A DNA stretch of 64,000 nucleotides. Source: Nitrosomonas sp. (GTDB taxonomy: Bacteria; Pseudomonadota; Gammaproteobacteria; Burkholderiales; Nitrosomonadaceae). The stretch covers positions 75,026 through 139,025 of the forward strand of contig JAMWZY010000003.1 of the NCBI GenBank assembly GCA_024281825.1, in the 5' to 3' direction. How positions within the stretch are numbered: the first letter of the stretch is position 1; every line of letters begins with the position of its first letter. Positions 32,355 through 41,493 of this stretch are shown here, in pieces. Both the position numbers and the translations under genes were made by a program. The notes under the pieces are model-generated. The model did not search any database, was not told where the DNA came from, and saw nothing but the letters and a program-made list of their open reading frames with translations.

Positions 32355-32585
32355 CTATGAACCAGTTGAAGTATAGCGTTTAGATACCGGCAGCAATAAT
32401 GCTGCATCCAATGGGAATTTGGCACCATAATTCAGGATATGATTGACATCAGCATCCTCATCATGCCGCAAAGCCATGCCAATATAGGCATACTCGCCTT
32501 TTTCTCCTACCACAATCCCGATCCGTCCACCGCAACCATTAAACCATGTCACTTGCTTTGGCTTATTTTCAATATTTGTACTCAT
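32355..32585 (-). CDS. Small conserved-context protein, first gene of the cysI operon
   Basis: A 76-residue soluble protein with no family I can name. It begins with a hydrophilic stretch, then VTWFNGCGGRIGIVVGEKGEYAYIGMALRHDED, which looks like a small beta-rich fold with one conserved-looking Cys-Gly-Gly. It lies 23 bp before cysI on the same strand and heads the operon, opposite the divergent cysB-type gene. A role in sulfite reduction (assembly, donor docking or regulation) is inference from context. Confidence 0.65.
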   Translation of the reverse strand: MSTNIENKPKQVTWFNGCGGRIGIVVGEKGEYAYIGMALRHDEDADVNHILNYGAKFPLDAALLLPVSKRYTSTGS

Positions 32586-32926
32586 CCATCATCCTTGTTT
32601 CATTATGGAAAAGAATCTCATCCATTTTTGCTTCGATATTCAATTATTTTATTGCCTGACTCACGCTTGCAAATACTAAGAGATTCCTCTATCACAATGC
32701 AATCAAGCGCAACAGATCGGGTATTTTACCAAAAAACAGCTCTGATAACCGATTTGTTCAATGAACCGTCAACCATGCTATAGAGGCAAAAATAAGAAAT
32801 ATTCAACGCTACGCCAACTATCGACCATGATGGAATGATCGGCATCATAACAACAGAGCGGTATAATTCAAAATAATATTATGTTAGATTTATATAACGA
32901 TTATTTATGACAACCACGGGGGAAAT
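32586..32926. promoter_or_regulatory. Divergent promoter region between cysI operon and cysB-type regulator
   Basis: 341 bp between two divergent genes, so it holds the promoters of both and probably CysB sites. A TATAAT hexamer at 32862-32867 and an AT-rich palindrome ATAATATTAT at 32873-32882 lie 60 and 45 bp before the regulator start. A CysB site cannot be confirmed by eye. Confidence 0.5.
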
Positions 32927-33862
32927 GTGAAGCTACAGCAATTGCGATACTTGTGCGAAACCGTTAATCAAAACATGAATCTATCCAAAGCGGCAATAAA
33001 ACTGCACACATCTCAACCCGCTATCAGTAAGCAAATTCAGCTGCTCGAACAAGAACTCGGTGTCGACATATTCTTACGTAACGGTAAGCGCTTTATTCAA
33101 ATTACCCCAGCTGGGCAATTGATCGTAAAAACCGCCAAAGAAATGCTACACGAGGCAGAAAATTTAAAAAAAATCGCTCAAGAGTACAACAACGAAACAG
33201 ATGGAACACTCACGATCGCAACGACGCATACACAAGCACGCTATGTTTTACCAGTAGTAATTAAACGCTTTATCGCACGTCACCCAAAAATTAAACTGAC
33301 TCTGCGACAAGGAAACCCAACACAAGTTTCTACCATGGTTATTTCTGGAGAAGCAGACATTGCAATCGCAACCGAGGCAATCGAGCATTTTCACGAGCTT
33401 GTGATGCTGCCTTGCTACGAATGGAATCGATGCATTGTAGTACCCCCTAAACATGCGCTCTTGAAAAACAAAGAAATCACTTTAGAAGCCATTAATCAGT
33501 ATTCCATTATTACCTATGATTCAGCTTTTACCGGACGGTCAAGAATTAACCAAGCTTTTGAAACAAAAGGCATGGAACCTAACATAGTACTCACAGCGAT
33601 TGACTCGGACATCATTAAAACCTACGTGGAACTAGGACTAGGCATCGGTATACTCGCCAACATGGCATTTGACCATAAGCGTGATAGCAATCTAAGATCA
33701 ATTGACGCCAGTCATTTATTTGAATCGAGCACTACACGTATCGGTATCAATCGCAATAGCTATATCCGCAGCTACATCTTTGATTTTATAGAAATGTTTG
33801 CGCCACATCTGACAAAATCAACCGTAATGGCGAAATTACAAAACCGGAGCTCAGTTCCCTGA
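32927..33862 (+). CDS. cysB: LysR-type regulator of the CysB family
   Basis: Transcription regulator of sulfur assimilation, 311 residues. The start is GTG 32927, preceded by GGGGGAA. The N-terminal winged HTH is typical (LSKAAIKLHTSQPAISKQIQLLEQELG would be its core; the SQPAISKQI part is diagnostic). The effector domain contains TTHTQARYVLP, the CysB/Cbl hallmark that binds sulfate or thiosulfate analogues and O-acetylserine. It is divergent from the sulfite reductase operon, which it likely activates. The choice between CysB and Cbl cannot be made from sequence alone. Confidence 0.9.
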   Translation: MKLQQLRYLCETVNQNMNLSKAAIKLHTSQPAISKQIQLLEQELGVDIFLRNGKRFIQITPAGQLIVKTAKEMLHEAENLKKIAQEYNNETDGTLTIATTHTQARYVLPVVIKRFIARHPKIKLTLRQGNPTQVSTMVISGEADIAIATEAIEHFHELVMLPCYEWNRCIVVPPKHALLKNKEITLEAINQYSIITYDSAFTGRSRINQAFETKGMEPNIVLTAIDSDIIKTYVELGLGIGILANMAFDHKRDSNLRSIDASHLFESSTTRIGINRNSYIRSYIFDFIEMFAPHLTKSTVMAKLQNRSSVP

Positions 33863-33988
33863 AATTACGCTACAACAACCTGAGGTATCAAATTCAAAAG
33901 ATGCTACCATCGAATTTCTGTGATCGAGCGGTATGGATTATCGAGAAATCTACGCAAGTTCCGGAACAATACGCTTCCCAACGCTTAT

Positions 33989-34642
33989 TCACCTGAGTAG
34001 ATAATTAATGGGGGATAGGGGAATTAATACCTGAGGCCTGTCTGGCCCAATACCGTCGGCAGAAGGGAACAGTGTTTCGTGAAATGGCAGTGTATTTGCA
34101 AAACCGCTGGTTTGTGTCTGGCTTTTGTTGCGAATAAGCCTTTTCAAGGAAAAAAAAGATTGTTGAGGATTGTAGTCAAAAATCAGCATATTGGAGATCA
34201 TCTGTATTCTGCTGGTATGAAATGAAGTAAACGCATCTCTACCTGCACTAAAATCCGTCACAATCGAATTAACCAAGATGATCAACTCATGTCCATTAAA
34301 GTAACCAGTGGCATCCAGCGATTCGAGTGGTTGCGGCGGAATAGTAAAATCCAAACTTCCAGAAGCGAAATATCCTAAAGCAGTCACGTGATCAATACAA
34401 ACACTCCCGCTCGTATTGACAAACCTTGGGATACCCCCCGTTAATCTCAAGCGATACATCCCTTGGCCGAGGTCCTCTGTCACTTCAAATTTACTTTGGA
34501 TGAGTAGCCCTGTCGTTGTTACATCACTATCATTAGTAGTGTTAAAGCAATCCAATCCGTCAAAAACGATTGCTGTGGCAAAAACATTATTACAAAGACC
34601 ATGAAAGATTGCTATACAAATCAACATTCGGATTATCTTCAT
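33989..34642 (-). CDS. Secreted protein of unknown function
   Basis: A 217-residue protein with a signal peptide (residues 1-22, cleavage after VFA). The mature part is rich in Gly, Ser, Thr and aromatic residues and looks beta-rich, with two cysteines (about 32 and 82) that could form a disulfide. It does not show a PEP-CTERM tail at the C-terminus. I recognise no family. It lies 85 bp downstream of the serine palmitoyltransferase gene on the same strand, so co-transcription with the ceramide genes is possible but unproven. Confidence 0.65.
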   Translation of the reverse strand: MKIIRMLICIAIFHGLCNNVFATAIVFDGLDCFNTTNDSDVTTTGLLIQSKFEVTEDLGQGMYRLRLTGGIPRFVNTSGSVCIDHVTALGYFASGSLDFTIPPQPLESLDATGYFNGHELIILVNSIVTDFSAGRDAFTSFHTSRIQMISNMLIFDYNPQQSFFSLKRLIRNKSQTQTSGFANTLPFHETLFPSADGIGPDRPQVLIPLSPINYLLR

Positions 34643-34727
34643 GACAACACCCTATGTAGTTAAGCTTTAAACCATTCATTCACTGACGCTGGAATCGATA
34701 AATTCCATTCTCACAAAACCCTAGAAA

Positions 34728-35915
34728 TTACGACCTCACCAAATTGTATAGCTTTGCAAACGTATCACCTACATACTTTATTTGCTCCGAAGTGTGCGCC
34801 GCATTAACGCTGCAACGTACCAGAGATTTCCCTTCAGGAGCTGCCGGAGGCAAGATAAGATTCACATAAATATTATGTTCCAACAAGCTTCTCCACATTA
34901 GCAAAGCTTGTTGCGGCGTATCTAAGATAGCAGCAATTACTGGCCCAGGATCTGGCCCTAATTGATAACCAGTTTCTTTGAGTTGCGCATAAAGTTGCGT
35001 GCAATTTTTCCATAACTGCGTACGCAAGTGACTACCTTTACGTAACAATTCCAAAGCTGCTCGCGTTGAAGCAATGGTTGCTGGTGAAGGTGATGCGGTA
35101 AAAATATAAGGATGACTCACATACCTTAATTGCTCAAGTTGGGGATGATTACTGACACAAAAACCACCGATGCTGCACAGGCTTTTACTAAAAGTACCCG
35201 TAATAAAATCTACTGCCTTAAGTAATCCTGTTTGCTCTACCAAACCTTGGCCGGTTTCTCCGAGCACACCCAGCGAATGCGCTTCATCGAGGAGTAAAAT
35301 ACAGCGGTATTTGTTTTTCAATTCAACAATCTCAGCCAGAGGTGCCTGATCACCCAGCATGCTATAAATACCTTCGGCAATAATCAATGTTGTTTCTACA
35401 CGTTCTCCTAATCTACGCAGCCGCTTTTCCATATCAGCAACATCATTGTGTCGAAAGCGGACAATGTCTGCACCGCTGAGTATGCACCCATCGTAAATGC
35501 TCGCATGAGAATCGCCATCAATCAACACTGTATCACCCGGTCCAACCAAACCTGAAATTGTACCTAGGTTAGCCTGGTAGCCGGTAGTAAATACGATTCC
35601 TCCGCTACATTGATAAAAATCAGCAAATTCCCTTTCCAAGGCTCGATGACCAAAATAGCTTCCATTCGCCATCCTGGAACCCGTTGTCCCAGTACCCTCT
35701 TTATCAAGGGCCTCGTGCGCTGCTTGAATACATTCCGGTGCAAACGTAAGCCCAAGATAATTATTGGTACCCAGCAATAATACCCGCCGATCACCAATAC
35801 GAGCCTCAGTAGCAGAGTATACTTCCTCGATTGGTATACCAAAGGCACCCACACCATCTGGCAATAAAGATTTTCGTGCCGCAGCCGCAGCATCTAATTT
35901 CTCAAGTAAATTCAT
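34728..35915 (-). CDS. spt: Serine palmitoyltransferase (PLP enzyme of sphingolipid synthesis)
   Basis: Condenses L-serine with an acyl thioester to 3-ketosphinganine. The 395-residue protein belongs to the alpha-oxoamine synthases; the PLP Lys is K244 in GTFSKSLCSIGGFC, with stacking His137 in DSHASIYDG and Asp210/His213 in LLLDEAHS. It follows the bacterial SPT pattern in detail, including GTNNYLGLTF, VSHPYIFTASPSPA and IYVNLILPPAAPEG, and lacks the features of BioF and Kbl. It starts by overlapping the ACP stop (TAATG). Bacterial SPTs are soluble and use an ACP- or CoA-bound acyl chain; the neighbouring ligase and ACP favour acyl-ACP. Confidence 0.88.
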   Translation of the reverse strand: MNLLEKLDAAAAARKSLLPDGVGAFGIPIEEVYSATEARIGDRRVLLLGTNNYLGLTFAPECIQAAHEALDKEGTGTTGSRMANGSYFGHRALEREFADFYQCSGGIVFTTGYQANLGTISGLVGPGDTVLIDGDSHASIYDGCILSGADIVRFRHNDVADMEKRLRRLGERVETTLIIAEGIYSMLGDQAPLAEIVELKNKYRCILLLDEAHSLGVLGETGQGLVEQTGLLKAVDFITGTFSKSLCSIGGFCVSNHPQLEQLRYVSHPYIFTASPSPATIASTRAALELLRKGSHLRTQLWKNCTQLYAQLKETGYQLGPDPGPVIAAILDTPQQALLMWRSLLEHNIYVNLILPPAAPEGKSLVRCSVNAAHTSEQIKYVGDTFAKLYNLVRS

Positions 35916-36172
35916 TATGATGCGGATTTAATTTTATGAATCAATTCAGCCAACTCATGGACTGTTTGTATATCCGTAAGCGCATTAATAGGAATTGAAA
36001 TATCAAAGGCGTCTTCAATTTCCATAATCAAACCCAATAACTTAATGGAATCAATGGATAATTGCGTAATAAGATTGGTTTCAGGCGAAATACTCTCTTT
36101 TGATGTTTTAGACAAATCGGCTAAGCGATCACAAAGTAATTGAACTATCTGGTCGTAATCTGTTTCACTCAT
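35915..36172 (-). CDS. Acyl carrier protein of the ceramide operon
   Basis: An 85-residue ACP. The phosphopantetheine serine is Ser42 in QLSIDSIKLL, in place of the housekeeping DSLDTVEL. It is acidic overall and has four predicted helices. It starts 28 bp after the epimerase-family gene and overlaps the serine palmitoyltransferase start by one base. It therefore probably carries the acyl chain from the adjacent ligase to SPT, as described for the AcpL/AcpR-type ACPs of bacterial sphingolipid clusters. Specificity is inferred. Confidence 0.88.
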   Translation of the reverse strand: MSETDYDQIVQLLCDRLADLSKTSKESISPETNLITQLSIDSIKLLGLIMEIEDAFDISIPINALTDIQTVHELAELIHKIKSAS

Positions 36173-36200
36173 ACATTATTTCTAGAATTTCGGATTTTAT

Positions 36201-37112
36201 CTAGATTACTTCAGATAATGAATCTTGTAAACGAATACGAGGTTTCCATTCGGGAAGAGCATGTTGTATGGGTACGTTATCACACACCCAATCAGTATGC
36301 TGCAACTCATTCACCTTACCCGGCGTCAGCATAGGAGAATACCGCAACAGCCTCGATAAAACCAAATTAAAAAAAGCGATACTACGAATCAGTGGGTTAG
36401 GTATCGAAACACATCGAATGGACCGCTTCCATTCATGCCGTACTAAGTCCAACAAACTTTGGTAATTATAACCACCAGGAGTACCATCATCGAGTTCAAA
36501 TATTCCACCTATGGATTTCTCTGAAGATAACCAGCATAGTATAGCCGCTATTAAATCTTTCACATGCAGTAACCCGAATCGATTATGTATTCTCCCCACT
36601 ACGGGAAGCAGACCACGGCGCATTGATTTAAATAATGGCTTTAATTCTTTATCACCGGGACCATATACAGCCGTAGGACGAAATACTGCCCAATTCAGTC
36701 GGTCAGAATATTGATACAGAACCTGTTCTGATAAATATTTACTCTGCGCATACCAGGATAGCTCCGGTTGTCTCGCAGCTAAAGATGAGATATACAAAAA
36801 ACGTGGAGACTGAGATTGTCGAACAATTGCTTCCAGAAGATTTTGTGTACCCCGGATATTAACATCCGCAAACTGTTTGAATGAACCACCCCTAACAGTT
36901 GCAGCACAATGAATAACAGCTGATGCATCACGAACCAAGTAATTTAGTGCTGTAGAATTACCTAAATCACCCTGAATCCACTGAATTAGCTCGTTACTGG
37001 ATTGGTATTTTCGTCCAAGAGCACGAACCTTATAACCATCCTCAATAAGCTTCTCCGTTAGGTTCTTACCGATGAAACCTGTAGCCCCGGTCACAGCTAC
37101 AAGTTTCAACAT
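36201..37112 (-). CDS. NAD-dependent epimerase/reductase, candidate ceramide-pathway reductase
   Basis: Extended short-chain dehydrogenase of 303 residues. The N-terminal Rossmann motif VTGATGFIGKNLTEKL is followed by the catalytic Ser/Tyr/Lys set: SSLAARQ, then YAQSKYLSEQ (Tyr-x3-Lys). In bacterial ceramide clusters such an epimerase-like enzyme (CerR) reduces the 3-keto group made by SPT; the operon position argues for that role here. Sugar epimerase activity is the alternative. It is 6 bp after the acyl ligase stop and 28 bp before the ACP gene. Confidence 0.78.
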   Translation of the reverse strand: MLKLVAVTGATGFIGKNLTEKLIEDGYKVRALGRKYQSSNELIQWIQGDLGNSTALNYLVRDASAVIHCAATVRGGSFKQFADVNIRGTQNLLEAIVRQSQSPRFLYISSLAARQPELSWYAQSKYLSEQVLYQYSDRLNWAVFRPTAVYGPGDKELKPLFKSMRRGLLPVVGRIHNRFGLLHVKDLIAAILCWLSSEKSIGGIFELDDGTPGGYNYQSLLDLVRHEWKRSIRCVSIPNPLIRSIAFFNLVLSRLLRYSPMLTPGKVNELQHTDWVCDNVPIQHALPEWKPRIRLQDSLSEVI

Positions 37113-37118
37113 TTTTCC

Positions 37119-38939
37119 TTATCTATCTCCAGATTCCACAGCAGATAATTGCTGACCATCCAAGTTTGTTCTTTGAATATAGCCTTGCCTCGCTGCAAAA
37201 CGAGATAGTTTTCCTGACGATGTTCTCGGTAAAGTATGAGGGGGCACTAGTTCTACTACACAATTTACCCCAAATGCCATATAAACTAATTGCTGCAAAC
37301 GGGTTGTCAATGATTGACGTTCAGCAATTGCAGAAAGCCTACATTCAATTACCAATACGATCGTTGTTGCTCCGTCTTCATCACTGACACCAAATGCTGA
37401 TGCTTCTCGAGATCTCACCTCCGGTTGCTGCTCCGCAAGTTCCTCAATATCTTGAGCACGTATATTGCGACCATTAACGATAATAACGTCTGTACGTCGA
37501 CCGGTTATGTATAAATCGCCTTCAAAAAGAAAACCTATATCACCGGTATCTAACCAATTACCAGACTTCAACGCTTTGTTAGTTTCTTCAGGATTATTGA
37601 AATAACCCGTCATTACGCTATCGCCATGTACCAGAACACTACCAACCATCATTTCAGGTACTTGCTCGCCTGCTTCATTGACTATTTGTACGATATGACC
37701 TGGCAATGGGCGGCCACAGTTTACAAACTCACTTTGCTTACGCCCTTCTGCTTGTATTCTAACAGCAATCTTTCTATCAATCAGAGCCTTACTGTCTACT
37801 TGTATACTTCTACAGCCCTCATTAATTTTCGAAAAAGTCACAGCGAGTGTAGATTCAGCCAGACCATAACAAGGTAAAAATGCATGCTCACTGAATCCAG
37901 CCGATGCGAATCTTTCAGCAAAATTCCTGAGGATGCCAGGCTTGATCATTTCCGCGCCGATTCCCGCTGCTCTCCAGCAACTGAGATCCAAGTCTTTCAA
38001 ATCAGAATCTCTTACTCGCATCGCACACAACTTAAGACCAAAAGGTTGACTAAATGCAACTGTGCAGCGATTACGGCTGATAATTTTTAACCATTGCAGT
38101 GGCCGTATAGCAAAATCTCTAGTAGCCAAATAATCCACTGATATCTGCGTTACCATTGGAGCCAACACTAATCCGACCAAGCCCATATCGTGATAAAATG
38201 GCAACCAAGATGCTGAGCGATCATTCGGTTTTATTTCCAAGCCATTTCGAACAATCCCTTGTAAATTACACATCAAGGCTCGCTCAGTAATCACTACCCC
38301 GCGTGATGCGCGCGTACTTCCAGAGGTAAATTGCAAATATGCAGTCTCATCCGGATGATTGTCTTGAAAATCAACATCTTTAATGGGAAACTCACCTAAC
38401 TCTGCAGGAGTACCCACCCACTGCAAGCTCTCGACATGCTCGGCCGCTTCTTTCAAGAAGCCCACATAATCGATATTCGCCAAAGCTATGCTAGCTTGAC
38501 CGCTTTCAAGCATACCCCTAAGTTGTTGAACATATATCGCGTGACTGCCAAGATTAACTGGAACAGGCATCGCAAATGGAATCAAACCAGCATAGCGACA
38601 TGCAAAAAACAACTCAATAAACTCAGGAGAAGTATCGGCAATAATTGCCACTCGTTCGCCGCGGAGCAAATTCAAACCAAATAGACGTTTTGCCAAAACT
38701 CGTGCGTTTTCCCTTAATAAACTATAAGGTAAAACTGAGCGTAAACTCCCTTTAGCATCGTAAAAATTATAGCCTGTAATTCCTTTTGCCGCATACTCCA
38801 ACGCACTCGTTAATGTATCAAAATCCGCCAATCTTTGAGTCAGCGTATTGAGTGTGGATGTTATTTGTAATTCGCTTGAAGGCTGAAAATCAAACGCTTG
38901 CGTTAGCGGAGCGCTCAACTTGGTTATTGTCGAACTCAA
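37119..38939 (-). CDS. Fatty acyl-AMP / acyl-ACP ligase of the ceramide operon
   Basis: ANL-superfamily adenylating enzyme, 606 residues, of the FAAL type. The ATP loop is YLQFTSGSTRASRGV; the acyl pocket motif is WLPFYHDMGLVG; the A8/A10 regions are LDTGDIGFLFEGDLYITGR and LPRTSSGKLSRF, whose Lys completes adenylation. It is the first gene of the minus-strand operon ligase-reductase-ACP-SPT, with only 6 bp to the next gene. It likely loads a fatty acid onto the operon ACP, as AasR does in Caulobacter-type pathways. Chain length is unknown. Confidence 0.87.
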   Translation of the reverse strand: MSSTITKLSAPLTQAFDFQPSSELQITSTLNTLTQRLADFDTLTSALEYAAKGITGYNFYDAKGSLRSVLPYSLLRENARVLAKRLFGLNLLRGERVAIIADTSPEFIELFFACRYAGLIPFAMPVPVNLGSHAIYVQQLRGMLESGQASIALANIDYVGFLKEAAEHVESLQWVGTPAELGEFPIKDVDFQDNHPDETAYLQFTSGSTRASRGVVITERALMCNLQGIVRNGLEIKPNDRSASWLPFYHDMGLVGLVLAPMVTQISVDYLATRDFAIRPLQWLKIISRNRCTVAFSQPFGLKLCAMRVRDSDLKDLDLSCWRAAGIGAEMIKPGILRNFAERFASAGFSEHAFLPCYGLAESTLAVTFSKINEGCRSIQVDSKALIDRKIAVRIQAEGRKQSEFVNCGRPLPGHIVQIVNEAGEQVPEMMVGSVLVHGDSVMTGYFNNPEETNKALKSGNWLDTGDIGFLFEGDLYITGRRTDVIIVNGRNIRAQDIEELAEQQPEVRSREASAFGVSDEDGATTIVLVIECRLSAIAERQSLTTRLQQLVYMAFGVNCVVELVPPHTLPRTSSGKLSRFAARQGYIQRTNLDGQQLSAVESGDR

Positions 38940-39338
38940 GATCTTCCCCTCGAAGTAATAGTACCAGCCATTTCTCTTCTTTCATTTAAAAGAAGAGCAG
39001 AAAAATGCGGTCGCGCGTACCAACGCCGATTATAAATAAATAAAAAATCACATTCTTTTGTCTTGAAATTTATCATTTAAATGCTTACCGCTGACGTTTC
39101 TTAATAATATGAATATGTCATATTTGACCACACCGCAGCTTATATAAGGTACTTTTTACTGTCAAGGCAATATTAAAATAGTGTTGCACACAAACAACAA
39201 TTTATGTTCCATATCTTACTCACTTCAACTTATTTGTAACAACCATTATATAGCCCTTGATGCCTCCCAAAAGCTTAATACACCTTAAACTGGCTATTCT
39301 ATTTACTCCAACCTGAATTTTAGAAGAAATCTGATCAA
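38940..39338. promoter_or_regulatory. Upstream region of the ceramide-type operon
   Basis: 399 bp between the membrane-protein gene and the ligase start. The minus-strand operon promoter must lie here. A perfect 13-bp inverted repeat, AATATG-T-CATATT (39112-39124), is the only clear symmetric element. No gene is visible. Confidence 0.45.
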
Positions 39339-41069
39339 TTACTCGATCGCTTCATATAAAGCAAATGGTGGGATTGATAGCATTTTTTTTAACTTTAGTG
39401 CCGCCAAGTTGGGAATTTCATACCCTTCTGCATCAAGCACATACAACCTCCCCCTACTCTCTTTCAGAAGCTGAATATCCGGAGTAGTTAATATTGAACA
39501 AAAAACAATCGGCTCGAAGTTCGTAGGTAAATATTCTGTACATGACTTATTTTCAATTGGCCTTTTCTCTATTACAAAACTCTTATCACCAGGATTCTTT
39601 TTACCAAAATACCGCAACAATTCTACATAGCTTTGCAGGGAATGCTGTCCAATAGATGCATCATACCCCGACCAAGTTAAATATGCCTTGACATTAGATG
39701 CATAAAGGTAATCCCCTATTTCCTTCGCCTTTAGAAAGTCAACAGTCCAACGTTCATACATAGGACGCACAAACAAGCCCAGTTTCGAATCAAAAGACTG
39801 TTGATTGGACTGGATGCTACCTTTCTTGGCTAATGAAGTGAACAAATATTGTTGAGCTTTCGGAGGAAGATATATAACCGCAAAATTACGCGCATTTAAT
39901 ATCATAGAATAAGGAATTAGAGCTATCATCAACGTTACAGATAGTGCCAAAACAGCTGGCAATATCCGCTTTTGTTTAACGAATGCTTGAACGATCCACC
40001 CCCACCCTTCCCCAGCAAGAATCAATAATGGCAATACAATATAAAATGCCATGCGCGATTGAACTGCACGCCCACTCAAACTATCGATCAACAAGGGTAA
40101 TAGTGAAAGTAACAACCAAGTCATTGCAAAAAGAATAATAGGCTCGCGCCACCTCAATGCTCCCACACACGCACCAACCCAAAGCAATCCACCTGCAATT
40201 ATGATGGAAAATATGCTTTTTAAGGGCGCCGAAAAGAACACTTCTTTTGCATTGGATGAAAATTCCAATAACACCTGCGGGTTTACTAATGGATAAAACC
40301 ACCACGCATAAGCCAAATATAGAGAAAATGAAATCAAACCTGTAACAGCAATAATAGACAGAGTATTTAGCCTTTTCATAAATACTAATGTACAGGCCAT
40401 TAATATCAAAAAAATAACGCCAGGCAATACTGCATCAACGCGAATAAAAAATAACAAAAATAATAAAATACCCGCACTTGATGCGATGAATACAGAACTA
40501 CGCTCAATCGCTTTTAATAACGTAATAGCGAATAAAACCAATACCAGAAACGCAGGAGGCTCACTAACCAAATGCCCTTGAAGGCCACGATAACTATCCG
40601 ACGCGATATATGTTATTGCCGCAAAAAGATAGCCCACCCACCAAAATGAGTTTGCGAAATTCGAATCGAGTGCATTACGCTTGAATAACTTGATAAACTG
40701 ATGGGAAAGCATAATTGTCAGCGCAATACCCAATGCCATAAAAATTCGATATAGCCACTGCATCGCTACTAGCGCAGATTCATTAGCGCCAAATAATCGT
40801 GTAACTTCACTGAGCAAAAGAATATGGCCAATGCGCATAAAATACCAATGCGCACCATCGCCAGGACCTAAAGGAATATCCTGAGCATATTGATGATAAT
40901 CAGCTAAAGTGTTTGTCTCTGCAGCTCGCTTAGATAGCTGCAGATAGATAGGGGAATCCCAGTGTGTCTCCTCTAGCGGCGCCAAATCTGAATGAAAAAA
41001 TAGCCCTACAAAAAAAACCAGTACTAACACATGGGTCAAACGAATCCATTGCAAAGAATTTTCAAGCAT
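39339..41069 (-). CDS. Polytopic membrane protein, possible GT-C fold glycosyltransferase
   Basis: A 576-residue integral membrane protein with about ten hydrophobic segments in the first 390 residues and a soluble periplasmic C-terminal domain of about 180 residues. A first periplasmic loop after TM1 has acidic residues (PLEETHWDSP), a layout seen in GT-C transferases that use lipid-linked sugars, where the catalytic Asp/Glu sits there. I cannot name the family. It lies upstream of the ceramide operon on the same strand but is separated by 399 bp, so joint expression is uncertain. Confidence 0.7.
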   Translation of the reverse strand: MLENSLQWIRLTHVLVLVFFVGLFFHSDLAPLEETHWDSPIYLQLSKRAAETNTLADYHQYAQDIPLGPGDGAHWYFMRIGHILLLSEVTRLFGANESALVAMQWLYRIFMALGIALTIMLSHQFIKLFKRNALDSNFANSFWWVGYLFAAITYIASDSYRGLQGHLVSEPPAFLVLVLFAITLLKAIERSSVFIASSAGILLFLLFFIRVDAVLPGVIFLILMACTLVFMKRLNTLSIIAVTGLISFSLYLAYAWWFYPLVNPQVLLEFSSNAKEVFFSAPLKSIFSIIIAGGLLWVGACVGALRWREPIILFAMTWLLLSLLPLLIDSLSGRAVQSRMAFYIVLPLLILAGEGWGWIVQAFVKQKRILPAVLALSVTLMIALIPYSMILNARNFAVIYLPPKAQQYLFTSLAKKGSIQSNQQSFDSKLGLFVRPMYERWTVDFLKAKEIGDYLYASNVKAYLTWSGYDASIGQHSLQSYVELLRYFGKKNPGDKSFVIEKRPIENKSCTEYLPTNFEPIVFCSILTTPDIQLLKESRGRLYVLDAEGYEIPNLAALKLKKMLSIPPFALYEAIE

Positions 41070-41493
41070 ATTGTGGGATTAAATATTGAAGAATTGAATG
41101 ATCATTCGTATCATAGAACAGTCGGAATGGCGATTACTTAGGGTCTTTTCTTAAACTGTGAAACCTGCTCGATCAATCTTGCAGTTACGTATTTGCTCTT
41201 TCATACGAATATACACTATCAAACCGTGATAAAGATTGCATAGTTATCTTGTTCTATAATTGTCCTGAAATGGCTCTCAATATGGTTGATATAATTGCTG
41301 AGAAAATAATGAAACTCTCGTATAGCCTCTTATTCTCAAGAAGCTACCATCAACCGATGCAGCGGACTAAAAAATCACGGCAATAACCTTGTAAAAACCT
41401 GATCACATATTTGCCAAACAACCTCGGTAGATAAATTAATCTTTTCTTCTTTGATACTTCAGCTTATTCTTCACATTATTCATAAAATACAGT
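41070..41493. other. Divergent intergenic region, membrane protein / cyclase
   Basis: 424 bp of AT-rich sequence holding the promoters of two divergent genes. I see no gene, RNA or strong repeat in it. Confidence 0.55.

Noticed and set aside
34728..35915. Naming the aminotransferase as BioF or Kbl
   Set aside because: Context (acyl ligase, ACP, reductase) and the residues around the PLP lysine fit serine palmitoyltransferase; no biotin or threonine genes nearby.
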